This document shows positions 1 to 7,604 of a stretch of DNA of 64,000 nucleotides, piece after piece. Position 1 is the stretch's first letter, and every line of letters starts with the position of its first letter. The notes under the pieces are model-generated. The model had not been told where the DNA came from and ran no database searches. It saw only the letters and a program-made list of their open reading frames with translations. Made by a program: the position numbers and the translations under genes. This DNA comes from Brevundimonas subvibrioides (lineage in GTDB: Bacteria > Pseudomonadota > Alphaproteobacteria > Caulobacterales > Caulobacteraceae): assembly GCF_027271155.1 (NCBI RefSeq), contig NZ_CP114542.1:558001-622000 (forward strand), written 5' to 3'.

Positions 1-143
1 TTGGTGAAGGTCCCGGTGATCCGGGTGCCGAGCGCAGTGACCGCGCCGATGATGGCGACGGCGATCAGAGCAGCGATCAGGCCGTATTCGATGGCCGTGG
101 CGCCCGATTCGTCTTGAGCGAACTTGGTGATGAACTTGGTCAT
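1..143 (-). CDS. Flp family type IVb pilin (3' end cut by window edge)
   Basis: This is the major subunit type of Flp/Tad pili, made as a prepilin and polymerised through its hydrophobic N-terminal helix. The 47 visible codons start MTKFITKFAQDESGATAIEY. The processing motif is G|ATAIEY, with the Glu five and Tyr six residues after the cleavage Gly, as in Flp pilins, followed by the hydrophobic stretch GLIAALIAVAIIGAV. The ATG at 141-143 is preceded by an AGGAAAG ribosome site. The remaining few codons lie outside the window. The divergent genes to the right encode other Tad-locus proteins, which supports the call. Confidence 0.93.
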   Translation of the reverse strand, partial: MTKFITKFAQDESGATAIEYGLIAALIAVAIIGAVTALGTRITGTFT

Positions 144-495
144 GATAGTCTTTCCTTTTGCAAAATCTGTTAAGCGAGCGGTACTGGCTGGAGGCTCCGG
201 TCGCCCGCTTAACCCCCAAACACAGGAGCATAATGCCCCCCACCGGTTAAGGGCTGGTCAGAAGGCGTGGTTACGCGAATGTTTACTGTAAAAAATACGC
301 CGGGAGACATCAGGAGCCGGTTTCTGGCGTTTTCTACTATATAGTATCGGTCTCGATGCCTTTGAGTTCTTTACGTATGTTAACCAATATGACTCAAGTC
401 CTGACAAAGAAGATCGGTTTCAGACTTTCTTGAGATTTTCAGGCCATCGTGCGTCCGCGACGCCCCTGCTCGCGTCGATCTTCGGAGTGCCGTCC
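144..495. promoter_or_regulatory. Divergent intergenic region between pilin and Tad genes
   Basis: No gene is seen in these 352 bases. The pilin leader has an inverted repeat (169-180 GTTAAGCGAGCG against 202-213 CGCCCGCTTAAC, one mismatch) that could fold in the mRNA. TTAACC-type hexamers at 247-252 (minus strand), 209-214 and 380-385 resemble CtrA half-sites, but no full TTAA-N7-TTAA site is present. Around 290-420 the DNA is clearly AT-richer than the flanking genes, as expected for promoter DNA. Cell-cycle control by CtrA is known for the Caulobacter pilin; here it is only inferred. Confidence 0.45.
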
Positions 496-954
496 ATGGC
501 AGGTCGTCCAGTTTTCCCCGCCCTACGCCCGGCTGCTGTGGTCGCCGGCGTCATGTGCCTGTTCGCTGCGGGTGTTGCCCACGCGCAGTCCCTGAATGTC
601 GAGATCGACCGATCGGCGCGCGTGGCGCTGCGCGGGTCGGCGTCCTCTGTCATCGTCGGCAACCCCGAGATCGCAGATGTGACGGTGGTCGACGCCAACA
701 CCCTGTTCGTGACGGGCAAGGGCTATGGCGTGACCGAGGTCGTCGCCGTCGATGGGCTGGGCCGCACGATCTATCAGGGCGAGGTCGTGGTCACGGGCGG
801 CTCGACCGGATCGATTCGCGTCTGGCGCGGGGCACAGGCGACGGAGATGGCCTGCGCCGCCTCCTGTTCGGCCAGCATTCGCAACGCCGCCGCCCCGGCC
901 ACCGGCGCTTCGGCCAACACGGCTGCGCCTGCCGTTCCCCCGATCACCCCCTGA
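496..954 (+). CDS. Secreted pilus assembly protein, CpaC/RcpA N-terminal domain only
   Basis: The protein is about 152 residues. An N-terminal signal peptide ends near AGVAHAQ and is followed by a domain like the N-terminal domain of CpaC/RcpA secretins (SLNVEIDRSARVALRG, then VVGNPEIADVTVVD-like and LFVTGKGYGVTEVVAVD). The C-terminal 35 residues are Ala/Pro/Thr-rich. A full CpaC secretin is far longer, so this is a stand-alone periplasmic domain, probably an accessory of the Tad outer-membrane channel. ATG 496 was chosen because GGAG lies eight bases upstream and a clean signal peptide follows. The longer frame from 430 needs a TTG start and adds 22 atypical residues. Confidence 0.82.
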   Translation: MAGRPVFPALRPAAVVAGVMCLFAAGVAHAQSLNVEIDRSARVALRGSASSVIVGNPEIADVTVVDANTLFVTGKGYGVTEVVAVDGLGRTIYQGEVVVTGGSTGSIRVWRGAQATEMACAASCSASIRNAAAPATGASANTAAPAVPPITP

Positions 955-959
955 CGGCC

Positions 960-1496
960 ATGCGGCTCTGCTCGCTGACATCTGTGCGAAGGACCGACGG
1001 TCGGCGCCCTCCGCGTTCGGGGGCAGCGGCGGTCGAGTTCGCCATGGTTGCCCTGCCGTTCTTCTTCCTGATCTTTGCCGTGATGCAACTGGGTCTGCTG
1101 TTCGTCATTGATGCCATGCTCGAAAACGCGACGCTTCAGGCCGGCCGTCTGATCCGGACGGGACAGGCCACGACCCGAAATCTCAGCCCTGCACAGTTCA
1201 AGACCGAGCTGTGTTCGAAGATGAGCGTGTTCTCGAGCGACTGTGCGGACAACGCCACGGTCGAGGTCCGGGAAATCGCCCAATTCCGCAACCAGACGCT
1301 GCCCGACCCGGTCGTCAACGGCCAACTGCCCTCGGCACCGCCCTATACCAACGGCAGGACCAGCAGCCTGATCCTGATCCGCGTCTGGTACAAACAGCCC
1401 CTGATCGCGCCCACGATGTTCCAGGCCATGTCGAGGCTGTCGTCCGGCGAGACCATACTGTCGGCCACCACGGCCTTCCGCAGCGAGCCCTACTGA
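960..1496 (+). CDS. TadE-like pseudopilin
   Basis: This 178-residue protein has the TadE signature: a short basic leader, then GAAAVEFAMVALPFFFLIFAVMQ, where a small residue, Glu and a hydrophobic helix form a prepilin-peptidase motif. The rest is a predicted periplasmic domain with two cysteines (ELCSKMS, SSDCADN) that could form a disulfide. TadE proteins are minor pilins or assembly factors of Flp pili. It begins five bases after the previous stop and its TGA shares a base with the next ATG (TGATG at 1494-1498), so the three genes should be co-translated. Confidence 0.88.
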   Translation: MRLCSLTSVRRTDGRRPPRSGAAAVEFAMVALPFFFLIFAVMQLGLLFVIDAMLENATLQAGRLIRTGQATTRNLSPAQFKTELCSKMSVFSSDCADNATVEVREIAQFRNQTLPDPVVNGQLPSAPPYTNGRTSSLILIRVWYKQPLIAPTMFQAMSRLSSGETILSATTAFRSEPY

Positions 1497-2038
1497 TGCC
1501 CGCATTGAAGATGTTTATCGGCAGGTTCTGGCACGACCAGAGGGGCGTGTCGGCGGTCGAGTTCGCCCTGATCGCGCCGGTCATGATCACCCTCTATTTC
1601 GGCAGCGCGGAGTTCTGTCAGGGCTATATGGCGCAGCGGCGCATGGACCATGCGACCTCCCAGGTGGCCGACATCACCTCCCAGGGCGGCGTGATCACCC
1701 GGGACGAACTCGACGACACCTTTGCCCTCGCTCATCTGATCATGTCACCCTTTCCGACGGCACCGCTGAAGATGCGGGTGTCCGGCGTGACCCGAAATTC
1801 CAACGGGGTGGCCAAGGTCGACTGGAGCCGGGGGTCCGGCATGGGCGCTCGGGGCACAGGCGCGGTCGTCACCGTCCCGGCCGGTATGATCGCCAATGGT
1901 GAAAGCGTGATCCTGAGCGAGGCGACCTACGACTATGCATCGCCGCTCGGCTATCTGCTGCCCGACGCGGTCCGGTTCCGCCGGACCTTCTACCTGCGGC
2001 CCCGTCTGGTGGACACGGTAACCTGCAGCAACTGCTGA
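1496..2038 (+). CDS. TadE/TadG-like pseudopilin
   Basis: This second TadE-type protein has 180 residues. The N-terminal motif is RGVSAVEFALIAPVMITLYFG, again with the Glu of a prepilin-like helix, and a periplasmic region of about 140 residues ends in VDTVTCSNC with two cysteines. ATG 1496 overlaps the previous stop by one base; upstream codons in this frame are a shadow of the first tadE gene. It probably works with that gene in Flp pilus biogenesis. TadG proteins are usually longer, so the short TadE/TadF type is more likely. Confidence 0.85.
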   Translation: MPALKMFIGRFWHDQRGVSAVEFALIAPVMITLYFGSAEFCQGYMAQRRMDHATSQVADITSQGGVITRDELDDTFALAHLIMSPFPTAPLKMRVSGVTRNSNGVAKVDWSRGSGMGARGTGAVVTVPAGMIANGESVILSEATYDYASPLGYLLPDAVRFRRTFYLRPRLVDTVTCSNC

Positions 2039-2042
2039 TCGG

Positions 2043-3338
2043 TCAGGGGCCGATCAGAGCGCGTCGGATCGCCAGGATCTTGGTGTCCGTTTCGGCACAT
2101 TCCGCATCGGGATCGCTGTCCGCGACGATCCCGGCACCGGCCAGGGTCCGGAACCGCCAACCCTCCGCGTCCCGCCAGAACGATGCGGTCCGGATCAGCA
2201 CCGAGGCCGTCATCCGGGCCCGGTCGTCGAGCAGGAACAGGGATCCGCACCAGGGACCGCGAGGCGGTTCGTGGTCGGCGATAACCTTCATCGCCTGATG
2301 TTTCGGTGCGCCCGTGATCGACCCGGGGGGGAAGGTGGCCTCCAGAATGTTGGCCGGGCCGACGCCGTCGGAGGCCGTCGACACGACGGTCGAGACGAGG
2401 TGGTGCACGGTCGCGAAGCTCTCCAGCATCAGCAATCGCTCCACGACGACCGAGCCGGGCTCGGAGACCCGCGCCAGATCGTTGCGCATCAGATCGACGA
2501 TCATCAGGTTCTCGGCCCGGTCCTTGGCGCTGGCCACCAGGTCGGCCGCGTTGGTGGCATCCTGATCGGGATCAACGTCCCGCGCCCGTGTTCCCTTGAT
2601 GGGTCGGGTTTCGAGGCGACGGTCTGCGGGATCGAAGGTCAGGAACAGCTCCGGCGAGTTGGAGACCAGGACCCGATCCCCCAGCCGCCAGAAGGCCCCG
2701 TACGGTGCGGCCCCTTGCGCCAGCCGCAGGAAGACGTCGAAGGGATCGGCGTCGTCACGCAAACGGCCGCCCCAGGCGCGCGCGATATTGGCCTGGAACA
2801 TTTCTCCGGCCGCGATCCGGGCCACGACGTCGGTGACGGCAGACGTATAGGCTGCCTCCGACGTCTCGCCGTTGAATTGCACGGCCGGCGCTGAAGGTCG
2901 CGTGGCGGCCTTGCTCCGGGCGATCCACCCGGCCGCGCGCCTTGCCTGGGCTTCCGCGTCGGGGCCCGTGCCGATGGCCTGGATGGTCAGGCTGGGATGA
3001 TGAAACCGGAGCAGGGCCGGATAGCGGGCCAGCATCAGGTCGGGCCAGTCTCCGGCCGCTGCCGCCCGGGGGCCTGTCGCAGGCCGGGCACCGGCATCGT
3101 AGGCGGCCAGGCCAACGACCTGGCGTTCAAGGCCGGCCTGCCGAAGCGCGATAAACGGGTCGCGGGGGTCGACCGGGCCGACCTGGATGACATCGGGGTC
3201 CGCACCTACCCACGATACGCGCCCGTTCGGCCCGCCGTCCGACAGCAGACACAGGGCCCCCTCCTGCCCGGCGATCCCGGCCGCGACCTCCAGCGGGGGT
3301 GTCCACGGCAGGGCCAGGGTGACGCGGTCCGGGCTCAC
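2043..3338 (-). CDS. pabB: Aminodeoxychorismate synthase component I
   Basis: The enzyme adds ammonia to chorismate to make 4-amino-4-deoxychorismate in p-aminobenzoate/folate synthesis. The 431 residues carry the chorismate-binding domain from about residue 160 onward. RPIKGTRAR contains the Lys that forms the covalent intermediate in PabB (anthranilate synthase has Ala there). Other marks are ENLMIVDLMRND, GSITGAPK and GAGIVADSDP. The N-terminal third is a divergent PabB N-domain. The start overlaps the stop of the upstream phosphatase by four bases (ATGA), so they form an operon. The glutaminase subunit PabA is not in this window. Confidence 0.93.
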   Translation of the reverse strand: MSPDRVTLALPWTPPLEVAAGIAGQEGALCLLSDGGPNGRVSWVGADPDVIQVGPVDPRDPFIALRQAGLERQVVGLAAYDAGARPATGPRAAAAGDWPDLMLARYPALLRFHHPSLTIQAIGTGPDAEAQARRAAGWIARSKAATRPSAPAVQFNGETSEAAYTSAVTDVVARIAAGEMFQANIARAWGGRLRDDADPFDVFLRLAQGAAPYGAFWRLGDRVLVSNSPELFLTFDPADRRLETRPIKGTRARDVDPDQDATNAADLVASAKDRAENLMIVDLMRNDLARVSEPGSVVVERLLMLESFATVHHLVSTVVSTASDGVGPANILEATFPPGSITGAPKHQAMKVIADHEPPRGPWCGSLFLLDDRARMTASVLIRTASFWRDAEGWRFRTLAGAGIVADSDPDAECAETDTKILAIRRALIGP

Positions 3339-4114
3339 GCCGCCAGCCGTTCCTGAATCCGGGCCCGCAAACTGTCGTCCACGCCCAGCGCCTGTTCGAG
3401 ATAGGCGTCGATCGAGCCATGACGCGCCTTGATCGACCCGATCGCAGCATCCAGATAGGCCTCTTCCACCCCCATGAAGGCTACCACGGCGTCGTGCGAG
3501 GCCGTGCGGCCGGTGAAGCCCTTCAGCTGTTCCGCGATGGCCGGGGCGCGACCGGCAAGGTCCACGGCCACATTGGTCAGCAGATAGTCCTCGATCAGGT
3601 CGTCGCGGCTGACGCCCAGCAGGTGGTGGGTCAGGGCGGCCAGCATGCCCGTCCGATCCTTGCCGGCGGCACAGTGGATCAGGACCGGCCGATCCGACTC
3701 GCCCAGAGCGCGGAAATAGCGGGCGAACAGGTCGATGTGGGCGGGAGCGAAGGGCAGTTCGCGATAGGTCTCCGTCATGAACCGACGGCCCGACTCGGGC
3801 GTCAGGTCGGCGGTCTTCAGGAAGGTGATGTGCGGTGCCTCCCCCGCCTCGTCCAGATCGCTCTCGAACACCTGACCCGAGAAGCCCGCCGGGCGTCTGG
3901 AGGGCTGGCGCCGCCGTTCGACCGGCCGGCGCAGATCCACCACCGTGCCGATGTCCAGAGCCGCGAGCCGCGCCAGATCCGCCTCCGAGACCGAGGCCTG
4001 GTGCGCCGAGCGAAACAATTGCCCGGTCTTCAGTGTCCGGCCCGCGGCGGTGTCATAGCCGCCGTAGTCGCGGAAGTTGTCGAGCGCGTCAAAGACATGA
4101 ATGCGGGAGGTCAT
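3335..4114 (-). CDS. Tyrosine-protein phosphatase (Y_phosphatase3 family)
   Basis: This 259-residue cytosolic protein belongs to the bacterial dual-specificity/lipid-type phosphatases related to Mycobacterium PtpB. The signature loop HCAAGKDRTG holds the nucleophilic Cys and the phosphate-binding Arg (CX5R), and LDNFRDYGGY near the N terminus is the typical family opening. TVVDLRRPVERR matches the DLR segment before the catalytic core. It may dephosphorylate protein tyrosine or phosphoinositides; its substrate here is unknown. It is translationally coupled to pabB by a four-base overlap. Confidence 0.88.
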   Translation of the reverse strand: MTSRIHVFDALDNFRDYGGYDTAAGRTLKTGQLFRSAHQASVSEADLARLAALDIGTVVDLRRPVERRRQPSRRPAGFSGQVFESDLDEAGEAPHITFLKTADLTPESGRRFMTETYRELPFAPAHIDLFARYFRALGESDRPVLIHCAAGKDRTGMLAALTHHLLGVSRDDLIEDYLLTNVAVDLAGRAPAIAEQLKGFTGRTASHDAVVAFMGVEEAYLDAAIGSIKARHGSIDAYLEQALGVDDSLRARIQERLAA

Positions 4115-4156
4115 GGCCTCCCTATAGAACGGGCGCGGGCGCGTGCGACAGGGGGC

Positions 4157-4462
4157 CTAACCGCGCGGTGTCACCAGGCCGGCCATGGCATCCAGATAGG
4201 CGACGAAGGCCTTTCGCCCGTCCTCGGTCATCGCGGCTTCGGTCAGGGGCTTTCGTCCAACGAACCGCTTTGTCACCAGGACGAAGCCGGCTTCCTCGAG
4301 CTTGCGCAAATGGACCGACAGATTGCCGTCCGTGGTCTGGAGGCGGGCCTTGAGCGTGCCGAAGTCGGCGCTCTCGACACCGGACAGGGCCGCCATGATG
4401 CCGAGGCGGACCCGTCCGTGGATAACGTCGTCGATCCGGCCGATGTCGAAATCGTCCGCCAT
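4157..4462 (-). CDS. Winged-helix transcriptional regulator (MarR/ArsR-like)
   Basis: This 101-residue protein is a single winged-helix domain: GRVRLGIMAALSG, then FGTLKARLQTTDGNLSVHLRKLEEAGFVLVTKRFVGRKP, a recognition helix plus wing. Proteins of this kind are dimeric repressors that respond to an effector. ATG 4462 was chosen because the longer frame runs into the coding DNA of the upstream membrane protein. It starts two bases after the stop of that protein, so both are one operon. A 17-bp palindrome overlapping the predicted promoter at 5128-5144 is the likely autoregulatory operator. Confidence 0.88.
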   Translation of the reverse strand: MADDFDIGRIDDVIHGRVRLGIMAALSGVESADFGTLKARLQTTDGNLSVHLRKLEEAGFVLVTKRFVGRKPLTEAAMTEDGRKAFVAYLDAMAGLVTPRG

Positions 4463-4464
4463 GC

Positions 4465-5088
4465 TCAGGACCGGTTCGCGGCGCGCATCAGGATGAAGCC
4501 GGGCAGGGCCATCAGGCCGAACAGGCAGGCAGAATAGGCGAGGTATTGTGCCGACATTCCGGCCATGAGCGCCAGAACGGGAGCGGCGACAAAGCAGGCG
4601 ATGGTCAGGACCATCAGCGGACGGGACTTCTGCAGTGTTGCCGTCACCGCCCAGCCCAGGCCGTAGAAGGCCATGATGGCAGACGGAATGATGCTCAGCA
4701 GCATGTCGATCCCGCCGTTCTCCATGCGCGACCCTATGACGGCCAGAGATGTGAACAGGGCGAAGATGCCCCAGCCCACGGCGCTCCAGACAGCATTGGC
4801 ACCCCGGCTGGCCGTCGTGCGGACCCCCCCGATACCGCGTAACCGAAGGGAAACGACCGTGACGACAATCAGGAACAGCGCCGTGGCACCCAGCCAGAGG
4901 ACATTGAAGATCGTCGGCGCGACACTCAAAAGGCCGCTGGCGACGGACCAGTGCAGCAGGCTGGCGGTGCCATAGATCAGGCCTGCCGCCATCAGGATCG
5001 CAGCGCCCTTCATGGGGCCACGTCCACCCTCTTCGGCCAGCTGGCGCATCCAGGCGATATCGGCGGTGTCGTCGCGTGTGTCGGTCAT
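4465..5088 (-). CDS. Integral membrane protein paired with winged-helix regulator
   Basis: This 207-residue protein has about six hydrophobic segments (for example GAAILMAAGLIYGTASLL, ALFLIVVTVVSL, AVGWGIFALFTSLAVIG, LMVLTIACFVAAPVLALMAG). No catalytic motif is recognised. Membrane protein plus small winged-helix regulator in one operon is a recurrent arrangement in Caulobacterales, where the membrane protein may be the sensor or the regulated product. The start at 5088 lies 20 bases after a predicted -10 box. Confidence 0.75.
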   Translation of the reverse strand: MTDTRDDTADIAWMRQLAEEGGRGPMKGAAILMAAGLIYGTASLLHWSVASGLLSVAPTIFNVLWLGATALFLIVVTVVSLRLRGIGGVRTTASRGANAVWSAVGWGIFALFTSLAVIGSRMENGGIDMLLSIIPSAIMAFYGLGWAVTATLQKSRPLMVLTIACFVAAPVLALMAGMSAQYLAYSACLFGLMALPGFILMRAANRS

Positions 5089-5107
5089 CGGTCGGCTCCA
5101 ATCTGTG

Positions 5108-5144
5108 GAGATACCAATGCCTCATAGACTTTGCAATGTAAAGT
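5108..5144 (-). promoter_or_regulatory. Predicted promoter with palindromic operator
   Basis: Reading the minus strand, TTGCAA (5136-5131), a 17-base spacer and TATCTC (5113-5108) form a plausible sigma-70-type promoter for the membrane protein/regulator operon. The -35 box sits in the centre of ACTTTGCAATGTAAAGT (5128-5144), a 17-bp inverted repeat with only two unpaired positions besides the centre. Such a site over the -35 box is what a winged-helix repressor dimer would bind to block RNA polymerase. Confidence 0.65.
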
Positions 5145-5195
5145 GCTTTTCCAGAAGCGACTTCACACGGGCTGCGGGATGGCTAAACCGGAAGG

Positions 5196-5945
5196 ATGAT
5201 CCCGACCTATCATCGCATCGCCTACGAGGGTTTCGCGGTCGCAAACCCGGTCGAGCTGGACCGCGTCCTGGCCCTTCTGGCGCAGGCCAGGCTGCCGTCG
5301 GGGGCCGTAGCGCTCGATATCGGCGCGGGTGCGGGCGGGGTCTCGGTGGCCATGGCGACCGCCCATGATCTGACGGTTCATGCCATCGAGCGTGATCCGG
5401 CCATGGCGCGCATGATCGCGGACCGCGTCGCGGCCGCCAGTCTGGCGGACCGGGTGCAGGTCGTCGTCGAGAATTCCGCGACCTCTCTGGACCGACTGTC
5501 GCCGGTCGATCTGATCGTCGCGCTGGGCACGACCGAGGCCGCGGGCCAGGGCGTGCGCGATCCCCGGGGAATTCTCTCCGGTCTGACCCGCCATCTGCGC
5601 ACGCCGGGATACATCCTGTGGGGCGACCTGTTCTGGAAGGGCGACCCGCCTGCGCCCTTGCGTCAGATCATCGGCCTGATCGGCGACTATGCCACCGACG
5701 AGGGATGGCGCGCGGCGGGCCGGGACGCCGGCCTGGACTGTGTCGCCAGCGAGGTCTCGTCAGACGCGGCCTGGGACGCCTTCTTTGGCGGAGCGGATTC
5801 GAAGGTCCGCGCCTGGTTGGCGGCGCATCCTGAGGCCCCGGAAGTGGAAGGCATCCGCGCCCGCGCCGATCAGATACGGACGACCTTCGACTTCGGACGT
5901 CCGTATCTGGGCTTTGGCCTGTATCTGTTTCGCAAGGGTGACTGA
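5196..5945 (+). CDS. Class I SAM-dependent methyltransferase
   Basis: The 249 residues include the SAM-binding motif ALDIGAGAGGVSVAMA (motif I), HAIERDP (acidic end of strand 2) and VDLIVALGTTEA. A downstream lid region has GYILWGDLFWKGDPPAP. The substrate is unknown; it is a free-standing small-molecule methyltransferase. The start ATG 5196 is odd: GGAAGG directly touches it, and a six-codon frame (ATG 5179, MAKPEG, stop) ends in ATGA overlap with it, suggesting translational coupling. It is transcribed away from the winged-helix operon, so the operator at 5128-5144 could affect it too. Confidence 0.85.
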   Translation: MIPTYHRIAYEGFAVANPVELDRVLALLAQARLPSGAVALDIGAGAGGVSVAMATAHDLTVHAIERDPAMARMIADRVAAASLADRVQVVVENSATSLDRLSPVDLIVALGTTEAAGQGVRDPRGILSGLTRHLRTPGYILWGDLFWKGDPPAPLRQIIGLIGDYATDEGWRAAGRDAGLDCVASEVSSDAAWDAFFGGADSKVRAWLAAHPEAPEVEGIRARADQIRTTFDFGRPYLGFGLYLFRKGD

Positions 5946-5993
5946 CAGGCTCACCGGCACCGAGGGCGCGACGGGCCGATCGCCAGCGCCGCC

Positions 5994-7448
5994 TTAACGG
6001 AAGGGCGGCTCGTCAAAGGCGCGAAGCTTGCGGGAATGCAGGCTGGAGCCTTCCTTGCGCAGCAGGTCGATGGCCTGAATGCCGATCTGCAGGTGCTCGG
6101 AGATCGACCCTTCATAGAACCGGTTCGCCTGACCCGGCAGCTTGATCTCGCCGTGCAGGGGCTTGTCGGAGACGCACAGCAGCGTGCCGTAGGGAACGCG
6201 GAACCGGTACCCCTGGGCGGCGATCGTGGCGCTTTCCATATCGATGGCCACAGCGCGCGACTGGTTGAAGCGCCGCGCGGACTTGGAATAGCGCAATTCC
6301 CAGTTCCGGTCGTCGGTGGTCACCACCGTGCCCGTCCGCAGGCGGCGCTTGACCTCTTCGCCCGGCGCGCCCGAGACCAGCTTGGCGGCGTCATACAGGG
6401 CGCGCTGGACCTCGGCGATCGAGGGGATCGGAATGTCCGGCGGCAGCACCGCGTCCAGCACATGGTCGTCCCGCAGATAGGCGTGGGCCAGGACATAGTC
6501 GCCGATGGTCTGCGAGGGTCGCAGGCCGCCGCAGTGTCCGATCATCATCCAGGCATGGGGTCGGGTGACGGCCAGGTGATCGCAGATCGTCTTGGCGTTG
6601 GATGGGCCGACCCCGATGTTGACCAGGGTGATTCCCTCGTGGCCCGGCGCGGTCAGGTGATAGGCGGGCATCTGGTGCTTCTTCCAGGCCGCGTCCATCA
6701 CCGCCTCGGCGTCCGCCGTTTCGCGCGTGACCACCACGCCGCCGGCGCAGGACAGGGTCTCATAGATACTGCCGGGGTCCTTCAGCTGGTCGCAGGCCCA
6801 GCGGACGAAATCGTCGACATAGCGATTGTAGTTGGTGAACAGCACATAGGACTGGACATGCTCGACCGGCGTGCCGGTGTAGTGCCTCAACCGCGCCAGC
6901 GAGAAGTCGGTCCGCAGTCCGTCGAACTGCGACAGGGGAAAGTCCTGGTCCAGGGCAAACAGGCCGTCGGAAATCTCATCACCGATATGGGCGAGATCGG
7001 TGGTCGGGAAGTAGCGCGCGATCGCCGCCGTCTGCGACGGGTCCAGCACGACGTCCGAGCCGTCCAGCACATAGGGGAAGGGGATTTCCTGCTCCGACGG
7101 ACCGACCTCGAACGTGGCCTCATAGTCCTCCTGCAGCAGGGTCAGCTGCTCCATCAGATAGGGGCGGAACAGGTCCGGCCGGGTGACGGTGGTGGAATAG
7201 ATGCCCTGTCGCGACATCCGGGCATAGGACCGGATCGGCAGATGGCTCGGGCGGTCGCCGAACCAGCTGACCTTCAGCGAAGGATAGGAAAACAGGCCCC
7301 TGGCGCGGGCTTCGGGGTCCGCGCGCTCGCCCGTGGCGAGGAAAGTCCGCACGGCCTCGCGCAGCGCAGTGACGGATCGGGAGTAGAGGGTTTCGAGGCG
7401 ATCCAGCGCCTCGGGCGCCGAAAGCGCCCCGGTCATATGTTCTGTCAT
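5994..7448 (-). CDS. amn: AMP nucleosidase
   Basis: The enzyme cleaves AMP to adenine and ribose 5-phosphate, helping to balance adenylate pools. At 484 residues it equals the usual length of Escherichia coli Amn. The N-terminal domain (about 1-170) is the Amn-specific regulatory domain. The C-terminal part is a nucleoside-phosphorylase fold with LVNIGVGPSNAKT, MMIGHCGGLRPSQ and AVAIDMESATIAAQGYRFRVP, where the Glu of the DMES-type motif binds ribose. It converges on the methyltransferase gene with a 48-base gap and is probably monocistronic. Confidence 0.96.
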   Translation of the reverse strand: MTEHMTGALSAPEALDRLETLYSRSVTALREAVRTFLATGERADPEARARGLFSYPSLKVSWFGDRPSHLPIRSYARMSRQGIYSTTVTRPDLFRPYLMEQLTLLQEDYEATFEVGPSEQEIPFPYVLDGSDVVLDPSQTAAIARYFPTTDLAHIGDEISDGLFALDQDFPLSQFDGLRTDFSLARLRHYTGTPVEHVQSYVLFTNYNRYVDDFVRWACDQLKDPGSIYETLSCAGGVVVTRETADAEAVMDAAWKKHQMPAYHLTAPGHEGITLVNIGVGPSNAKTICDHLAVTRPHAWMMIGHCGGLRPSQTIGDYVLAHAYLRDDHVLDAVLPPDIPIPSIAEVQRALYDAAKLVSGAPGEEVKRRLRTGTVVTTDDRNWELRYSKSARRFNQSRAVAIDMESATIAAQGYRFRVPYGTLLCVSDKPLHGEIKLPGQANRFYEGSISEHLQIGIQAIDLLRKEGSSLHSRKLRAFDEPPFR

Positions 7449-7498
7449 GACCTCCTCTAGCGGACGATCGTGGCGTTGGCGAGACAGCTGAGCTTGAA

Positions 7499-7598
7499 GG
7501 GGGCTACCGCTCGCGACGCGGTCGCTCGCTGCTTGAGCCCGGCCTGTGGGGGGCTACCGCTCGGCTCACGGAGCCTCGCTGCTTGAGCCCGGCTTGCG
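7499..7598 (+). repeat. Tandem pair of 50-bp hairpin repeats (copies A and B)
   Basis: Two 50-bp units (7499-7548 and 7549-7598) share GGGGGCTACCGCTC at the left and TCGCTGCTTGAGCCCGGC at the right. Between them lies a 13-base hairpin that differs but keeps pairing: GCGAC-GCG-GTCGC in copy A and GGCTC-ACG-GAGCC in copy B. GGCT at the left can also pair with AGCC at the right. A third copy lies at 14764-14811 on the other strand. The pair sits between amn and the esterase gene. Function is unknown; REP-like selfish or RNA-structural roles are possible. Confidence 0.85.
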
Positions 7599-7604
7599 AC
7601 CGGA

